A stretch of DNA of 64,000 nt from Bacillus changyiensis (lineage in GTDB: Bacteria; Bacillota; Bacilli; Bacillales; Bacillaceae). Position 1 is the stretch's first letter. Each line of letters starts with the position of its first letter. Position numbers and translations under genes: made by a program. The notes beneath the pieces were generated by a model. It was given only the letters and a program-made list of their open reading frames with translations. It did no database searches and was not told where the DNA came from. This document shows, one piece after another, positions 59,546 to 64,000 of this stretch. The stretch spans positions 124,001-188,000 of the forward strand of contig NZ_JAQFWW010000003.1 of NCBI RefSeq assembly GCF_027706145.1, written 5' to 3'.

Positions 59546-60409
59546 CTATTTCTTTTTATGATGATGTCGTACTGCATAAAAAATAGCGATCCCCCAGCCA
59601 ATTAATAGAATAATCAAAACATTTACAGCCCATATGTTGTTAATAGACCAGGAAAGAAACAGTGTCCGAACATTTGTTAAGATAATAATTCCACCGACAA
59701 GAACACCAAGTAAATAACCAGGCAGTATCCTGATTAACCATGCAGCAATTGGTGCGGCAACAACTCCTCCCAACATGAGAGTAATCGCCCAAGTCCAGTT
59801 CACTTCTTCTGGTCCCAATGAAATTAAGAACCCAACACTAGCAGAGACTGCAATAGCAAATTCACTTGTATCTACTGTCCCGATAATCTTTCTGACTGAT
59901 GCTCCTTTTCTAGTTAACAAAACCGGGGTCGTTATTGGCCCCCATCCTCCTCCACCAGTTGAGTCAGCAAATCCGGAAATAAATCCTAATATTATGGACT
60001 TTTTTCTAGATAAATCAATTGTTTTTTTCTGATGATCAGGATTGAAGTTGAATAAAAATCGAAATAAGACATAGATTCCTAAACACAATAAAAATATTGA
60101 AATAATAGGCTTGATCACATCACCTGGAAGATGACTCAAAAAACATGCTCCTATAAAAGCTCCAATAGATCCAGGGATGACTAATTTATATAATGTTGGC
60201 CGATCAACATTACCAAACTTCATATGGGAAATTCCTGATGCGGCAGTTGTCACAATTTCTGAAAGATGAATGGTTGCTGAAACGGCTGCCGGAGCAATTC
60301 CAAATGTTAGTAAAAGCGATGATGAAGTGACACCATAAGCCATTCCTAATGCCCCGTCAATCAGTTGAGCAAAAAAACCTATAAAAGCAAAAATAACCAG
60401 TTTTCTCAT
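59546..60409 (-). CDS. TauE/SafE-family sulfite/sulfonate-type exporter
   Basis: A 287-residue membrane protein with eight or nine hydrophobic segments. The two TauE/SafE repeats are seen: FFAQLIDGALGMAYGVTSSS near the start and GFISGFADSTGGGGWGPITTPVLL near residue 150. The family moves sulfite, sulfonates, sulfoacetate or related anions. It lies in a locus with a likely sulfotransferase, so a link to sulfur supply or removal is tempting but unproven. The ATG at 60409 has GGGGGATGG upstream; an ATG at 60415 is in frame. Confidence 0.88.
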   Translation of the reverse strand: MRKLVIFAFIGFFAQLIDGALGMAYGVTSSSLLLTFGIAPAAVSATIHLSEIVTTAASGISHMKFGNVDRPTLYKLVIPGSIGAFIGACFLSHLPGDVIKPIISIFLLCLGIYVLFRFLFNFNPDHQKKTIDLSRKKSIILGFISGFADSTGGGGWGPITTPVLLTRKGASVRKIIGTVDTSEFAIAVSASVGFLISLGPEEVNWTWAITLMLGGVVAAPIAAWLIRILPGYLLGVLVGGIIILTNVRTLFLSWSINNIWAVNVLIILLIGWGIAIFYAVRHHHKKK

Positions 60410-60617
60410 AGCCATCCCCCTAGTAAAAAACTTCGCTTTTTATTTCTTTCTTGAAGTGCAAAACTATTTTTAAGATATTCTATGTCTTAGAAAGTGCTTC
60501 TGTATAGTGAAACAGTACGATTTTCAGTTCATTTAATAAAGCTGACGGGGTGATGTATACTCAAAAAATAAGCTAAAGCATAAGATGTTAGAAAGAATGC
60601 TTGGAGGGATCTTTCTA

Positions 60618-62324
60618 ATGTTATACAAAAATTTTCTTAGTTTTCGTGAAAATAGCAAAATGATGATAAAACAGCAGTTCAATGAAATTAAAAATACATT
60701 TACAATCGAATTTTGGGCAAAGCCGGATGTTGAAGTAAAAGAGAAGCGATATGTGATTACACCTGCTTCAAGTGAAAAAATGGATTCTTCTCAGGCAATC
60801 GTTGGTGTATCTCTTGGAAAAAATAATGTCACAGTTTATGAACATGGTGTTCCTCTACCAATCGCTTTGACATTTAACTTTCCTGCGCCTTTACATGAAT
60901 GGACCCATATCGCGATCGTTTATCATGACAGACGTCCATTGCTGTATATCAATGGACAGTTAGTTGCAAAAGGTGAGGCCGGGTTAGCTCAGCTGGTTGT
61001 TCCTTCAGGAATTTTTGGGGGAGATGGTTTAAATAGTTATATTGGAGAGCTTGCGGACATCAGAATTTGGAATGTAGCAAAAACACAATCAGAAATATGT
61101 GAACAGATGAACTGTAAACTGACAGGGAATGAACCTGGCCTGTTTGGTTATTGGAAATTAAGCGAGGGTGCTGGCATGGTTGCCTCCGACCTTACGAAAA
61201 ATAAGCATAATGGTACGATAGATGGAGCCATCTGGAAAAGACTTTTAAATATCCTCTTTACTTTTTTTGTCCCGAGCGGAGGAGTGGAAACATTAAACAG
61301 GCAGCGTTTTTACGCACTTAATCAATCTGGGGTGAAATGCGATTTTTTATATTTGCAAAAAGGAACGGGATTACAAAATAAAGTTGACACTTCAATTTAT
61401 GTAACAAATGACATGGAGGAAATTCAAAAAATCATCTCATTCCAAAACTACGACGCCATTGTCATCAATTCAGATCTATTGCTAATGAAATCAATTAGAG
61501 AAATTGGATATGAAGGCCTTTTAATATATGAAGTTCAAGGATTGGGGAATAACAAACAATATGTTGATGAATTTTTAAAAGTACATGCATATTCAATTAT
61601 TAATCAATATTGTGATGCGATTTTATATCCACAAACACCCCATCTTAAAGAAGCGTTTAAAAAGTATTTTCCTACAAAGAAACAATTTTGTTTTCATAAT
61701 TGTTTTAATACGAAAGACTTTAAATATCGAGCGCTTCCTAAACAGAAAGAAACGATTATTGGCTGGGTTGGAAGACTCGAAGAAAATAAAAATTGGCGAG
61801 ATTTCTTATCTATAGGGGCAAAGTTAATTGAAGAAGATCCTTCCGTCCGCCTGTGGATGTTTGAAGATAGTACATTAGCGAAGGAGTCAGAAAGAAACGC
61901 TTTTGAAGAAAAAATAGCTGAACTAAATATAAGACCGTATTTAACGGTATATGCCAATCAACCACATCAAAAAATGGCTGACTATTTTTCAATGATTGGT
62001 GATTCAGGTGGTTTTTTATGTTCAACATCTAAGGTAGAAGGGTTTGGGTATGCGGTACTTGAGGCGATGGCATGTAAATGCCCAGTCCTTTCAACTGATT
62101 CTGATGGGGTACGCAGTTTTATCAAACACAATGTCACAGGGAAGTTTTTTGAACTTGGAAATATCAATCAAGCTGTTCAAGAAGGGAAAGAATTAATTTC
62201 AAATGTTACATTAAGAGAAAAGATCAGACTAAATGCTGTTCAACATATTGAAACACAATTTGCACCGGATTTATACGCAAAAAAATTCTTAAATATGATT
62301 GATAATCTTAAAGATAATAAGTAA
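60618..62324 (+). CDS. LamG-domain/GT4 glycosyltransferase fusion, 568 aa
   Basis: Residues about 15-205 form a LamG/concanavalin A-like jelly roll (FTIEFWAKPDVEVKEKRYVI, HEWTHIAIVYHDRRPLLYING, GELADIRIWNVAKTQSEI, GYWKLSEGAGMVASDL). Residues about 215-568 form a GT4 transferase (FFVPSGGVETLNRQRF, TIIGWVGRLEENKNWRDF, STSKVEGFGYAVLEAMACKCPV, with the EGFGYAVLEAM sugar-nucleotide motif). The N-terminal domain is a typical carbohydrate- or protein-binding module, unusual on a cytoplasmic glycosyltransferase; it may hold the glycan or collagen-like acceptor. The ATG at 60618 is preceded by GGAGGG. Confidence 0.88.
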   Translation: MLYKNFLSFRENSKMMIKQQFNEIKNTFTIEFWAKPDVEVKEKRYVITPASSEKMDSSQAIVGVSLGKNNVTVYEHGVPLPIALTFNFPAPLHEWTHIAIVYHDRRPLLYINGQLVAKGEAGLAQLVVPSGIFGGDGLNSYIGELADIRIWNVAKTQSEICEQMNCKLTGNEPGLFGYWKLSEGAGMVASDLTKNKHNGTIDGAIWKRLLNILFTFFVPSGGVETLNRQRFYALNQSGVKCDFLYLQKGTGLQNKVDTSIYVTNDMEEIQKIISFQNYDAIVINSDLLLMKSIREIGYEGLLIYEVQGLGNNKQYVDEFLKVHAYSIINQYCDAILYPQTPHLKEAFKKYFPTKKQFCFHNCFNTKDFKYRALPKQKETIIGWVGRLEENKNWRDFLSIGAKLIEEDPSVRLWMFEDSTLAKESERNAFEEKIAELNIRPYLTVYANQPHQKMADYFSMIGDSGGFLCSTSKVEGFGYAVLEAMACKCPVLSTDSDGVRSFIKHNVTGKFFELGNINQAVQEGKELISNVTLREKIRLNAVQHIETQFAPDLYAKKFLNMIDNLKDNK

Positions 62325-62328
62325 ATGA

Positions 62329-62367
62329 AAAAATCCCTTTGAGTTGAGCATATTCAAAGGGATTTTT
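62329..62367. terminator. Bidirectional terminator
   Basis: AATCCCTTTGA pairs with TCAAAGGGATT around a loop of about 10 nt, with A-run left and T-run right, between convergent genes. Confidence 0.85.
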
Positions 62368-62374
62368 TAAAAGT

Positions 62375-64000
62375 TTACCAGTTGTCATCTTTCTCGTACC
62401 CTAGCCTAATCAAAAACTCTCCAGCAATTTCTTTAAACGCCTCTTTATGACTTGCATTAAATTCTTCTTTCCAATCACCAATACTTCCTTTTCTGAATGT
62501 ATCTGAAGTGCTTTGATTAATATTGTGTTTCATATTTTGCAATAATTGTTGTTTAGATATATTTAGTGATTGAAGATCCCCCCATAAATAATCAATGATT
62601 TTCATAATTGTTTGATTTTGGGAGCTTTCATTTCGAACGAGGTCTTCAAAAGTAACAATACAAATTCCAGATACTTCAGCCCAGCTTATAAAATTCTTAG
62701 TGAAATCTAGTATATTTGGAAGCATGCCTATTCCGTATTTAGCCTGTTCTTCTTTGTTTAGAACAGTTCCTTTTATCATGGCCATCAGTCGCTCTTCGTG
62801 ATTTTTTAAACCGTTCTTTAAATAAGGATTCCATGGATGGTTATATTTGTTGATCATCACAAAATGGACCAGTGAGACCGCTATATCTCTTAAATCTCTA
62901 TAAATAAAGATCGTTTTAATATCTGAATCACTTAACATTTTTTCACGATTTTGTGAATAGGCAAAGTGTCCTGTTGCCACATATCCAGTTTTAAGATTTT
63001 TTAAGTGCTTTTCTTCAAAAACCCAAAAATCCGTTCTTCTCATTCCAGGTATACCAAGAATAATTTGTAATAGTAAATGTGTACCACTTTTCGGTACCGA
63101 ATTCACTAATATTTTTGGTAACCTAATTTTTTGATGTTGTTCCAGCAAATTGCTTTTTAGTATATCTGTTTTGTATAGTTCACCGTATTCATAATCTTCA
63201 CCAAGTAAAACAGAACGAGTACTTACACGCTGATGTGCCTGATCAATAACTGCAAAAGGAAGCCGTTCTGATTGCTCTTTCATTTGGTGTCCTTTAATGA
63301 TCATATGATATAAAACGAGTGTTGAAGAAGGAAATTGTCCTTTGCCATAAATGAGTGTAAAAGGTGTATCGGCTCCTAGCAGCCCTTTACAAACTGCTTC
63401 TTTTTCAGATGCATCTGGTAAATGGATCAAAGCAACCCTTGGATCTTCAATATGTTGAAGAGTTTGAATAGCAGATTGATCTAGCGTTCGATCGATGATG
63501 ATCAACTTATAATTGCTATAGGATTGCTCTAACAACTGTTCTAACTTTCTAACTGTTTCTTCTGACCCGTCTTTGACAGGGTAAACAATAGTTAGAGTAA
63601 AAGGAATGTTTCTTCGCTGTCTTGCCTGATGTCTAGCAAGATTAAAGGCGTATCTCCATCTGCGATGCTGAATTTTTGAGTTTCTTAATCGAGCAGAAAC
63701 ACTCATTGGTGAATGGGTACGGTAATTCATTAGGATCTCTTCGACAAATACGATATCACAAACCTCTGTTAAGCGCAGCCAGTATTCATAATCTTCAACA
63801 GGTTCTAGATGATATCCCTCAATCATAGCTGCGAACCGTTTTTTATACATAAAGGATACCCCAATAAAACAAACATCAAGAAGGTTCTCTTTTGGCTGGT
63901 TTTGATATTTATAAAATTCTTCTATTGATGGTTGTTGCAAATGTAAATAGTCCCCATTAGCATCAATGTGTCGAAAACTGCTAAAAGCAAGACCAACATT
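62375..64000 (-). CDS. GT2 glycosyltransferase-sulfotransferase fusion (5' end outside window)
   Basis: The frame is open to the right edge, so the N-terminus is missing; 541 residues are visible. The first part is the end of a GT2 domain (SSFRHIDANGDYL, VCFIGVSFMYKKRF, PVEDYEYWLRL, MNYRTHSPMSVS). A second, degenerate GT2-like segment follows (TLTIVYPVKDGSEETVRKLE). The last part, about 265 residues, is a sulfotransferase: the PAPS phosphosulfate loop in NSVPKSGTHLLLQ, the 3'-phosphate site in IYRDLRDIAVSLVHF, and the conserved end FRKGSIGDWKEEF. This suggests addition of a sugar and of sulfate to it by one protein. The acceptor is not known; proximity to the collagen-like proteins suggests spore-surface glycan. 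Confidence 0.85.
   Translation of the reverse strand, partial: NVGLAFSSFRHIDANGDYLHLQQPSIEEFYKYQNQPKENLLDVCFIGVSFMYKKRFAAMIEGYHLEPVEDYEYWLRLTEVCDIVFVEEILMNYRTHSPMSVSARLRNSKIQHRRWRYAFNLARHQARQRRNIPFTLTIVYPVKDGSEETVRKLEQLLEQSYSNYKLIIIDRTLDQSAIQTLQHIEDPRVALIHLPDASEKEAVCKGLLGADTPFTLIYGKGQFPSSTLVLYHMIIKGHQMKEQSERLPFAVIDQAHQRVSTRSVLLGEDYEYGELYKTDILKSNLLEQHQKIRLPKILVNSVPKSGTHLLLQIILGIPGMRRTDFWVFEEKHLKNLKTGYVATGHFAYSQNREKMLSDSDIKTIFIYRDLRDIAVSLVHFVMINKYNHPWNPYLKNGLKNHEERLMAMIKGTVLNKEEQAKYGIGMLPNILDFTKNFISWAEVSGICIVTFEDLVRNESSQNQTIMKIIDYLWGDLQSLNISKQQLLQNMKHNINQSTSDTFRKGSIGDWKEEFNASHKEAFKEIAGEFLIRLGYEKDDNW

Overview
The window comes from a Gram-positive, endospore-forming Bacillaceae. The evidence is low-GC DNA, strong AGGAGG-type ribosome binding sites, a Rap/Phr cassette, collagen-like exosporium proteins, and a long block whose content follows the yfk-yfl-yfm region of Bacillus subtilis (treP-treA-treR, yflA, yflB, ltaS/yflE, yflG, yflJ, yflL, nos/yflM, yflN, yfmL, yfmM, yfmR, yeeI). 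It is not B. subtilis itself: several blocks are inserted and some genes are decayed.

Layout. 1-2046: end of a lactose-type PTS permease followed by a secreted GH53 galactanase (galactan use). 2114-4146: a DUF2283 gene broken by an in-frame TGA, then a TetR-led four-gene operon with a clear promoter and operator. 4179-6224: an MhqR-type quinone-stress operon (mhqE, a flavin-reductase relic, mhqD). 6410-7650: a Rap phosphatase and its Phr peptide. 7799-12185: small proteins, a CoA-disulfide reductase with rhodanese domain, and a decayed pair (frameshifted subtilase lipoprotein and a stop-interrupted secreted Cys-rich protein). 12479-18252: yeeI, a soluble chemoreceptor, a DASS transporter and yfmR. 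18304-24547: biotin operon bioWAFDBI with a BirA operator. 24631-27916: a MerR regulator, yfmM, yfmL. 27992-33710: a tandem duplication carrying two small secreted proteins, an FtsX-type ABC transporter and a VanZ-like protein, split by a GC-rich block. 33793-37004: yflN, an IS1182-family remnant, and an unknown secreted protein with a small membrane partner. 37326-45722: nitric oxide synthase, sdpR-sdpI, acylphosphatase, yflJ, methionine aminopeptidase, LtaS, yflB, an AGCS amino-acid carrier and a small membrane protein. 46391-51127: a lipoprotein and the trehalose operon with two TreR-type operators and cre sites. 51219-64000: a spore-surface locus with two collagen-like proteins preceded by the same promoter element, a hexapeptide acyltransferase, a two-domain GT4-GT2 protein, a GT2-TPR protein, a LamG-GT4 fusion, a TauE/SafE transporter, and a GT2-sulfotransferase fusion running off the right edge.

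The most interesting region is the last one. It holds two long (GXY)n proteins, one with 116 uninterrupted Gly-Pro-Thr triplets, beside unusual multidomain glycosyltransferases and a probable carbohydrate sulfotransferase, which suggests a decorated, possibly sulfated, exosporium nap. The second most interesting is the duplicated secreted protein/ABC/VanZ cassette. A recurring theme is gene decay: single-base nonsense or frameshift lesions in otherwise intact genes at 2273, 11048 and 12033.
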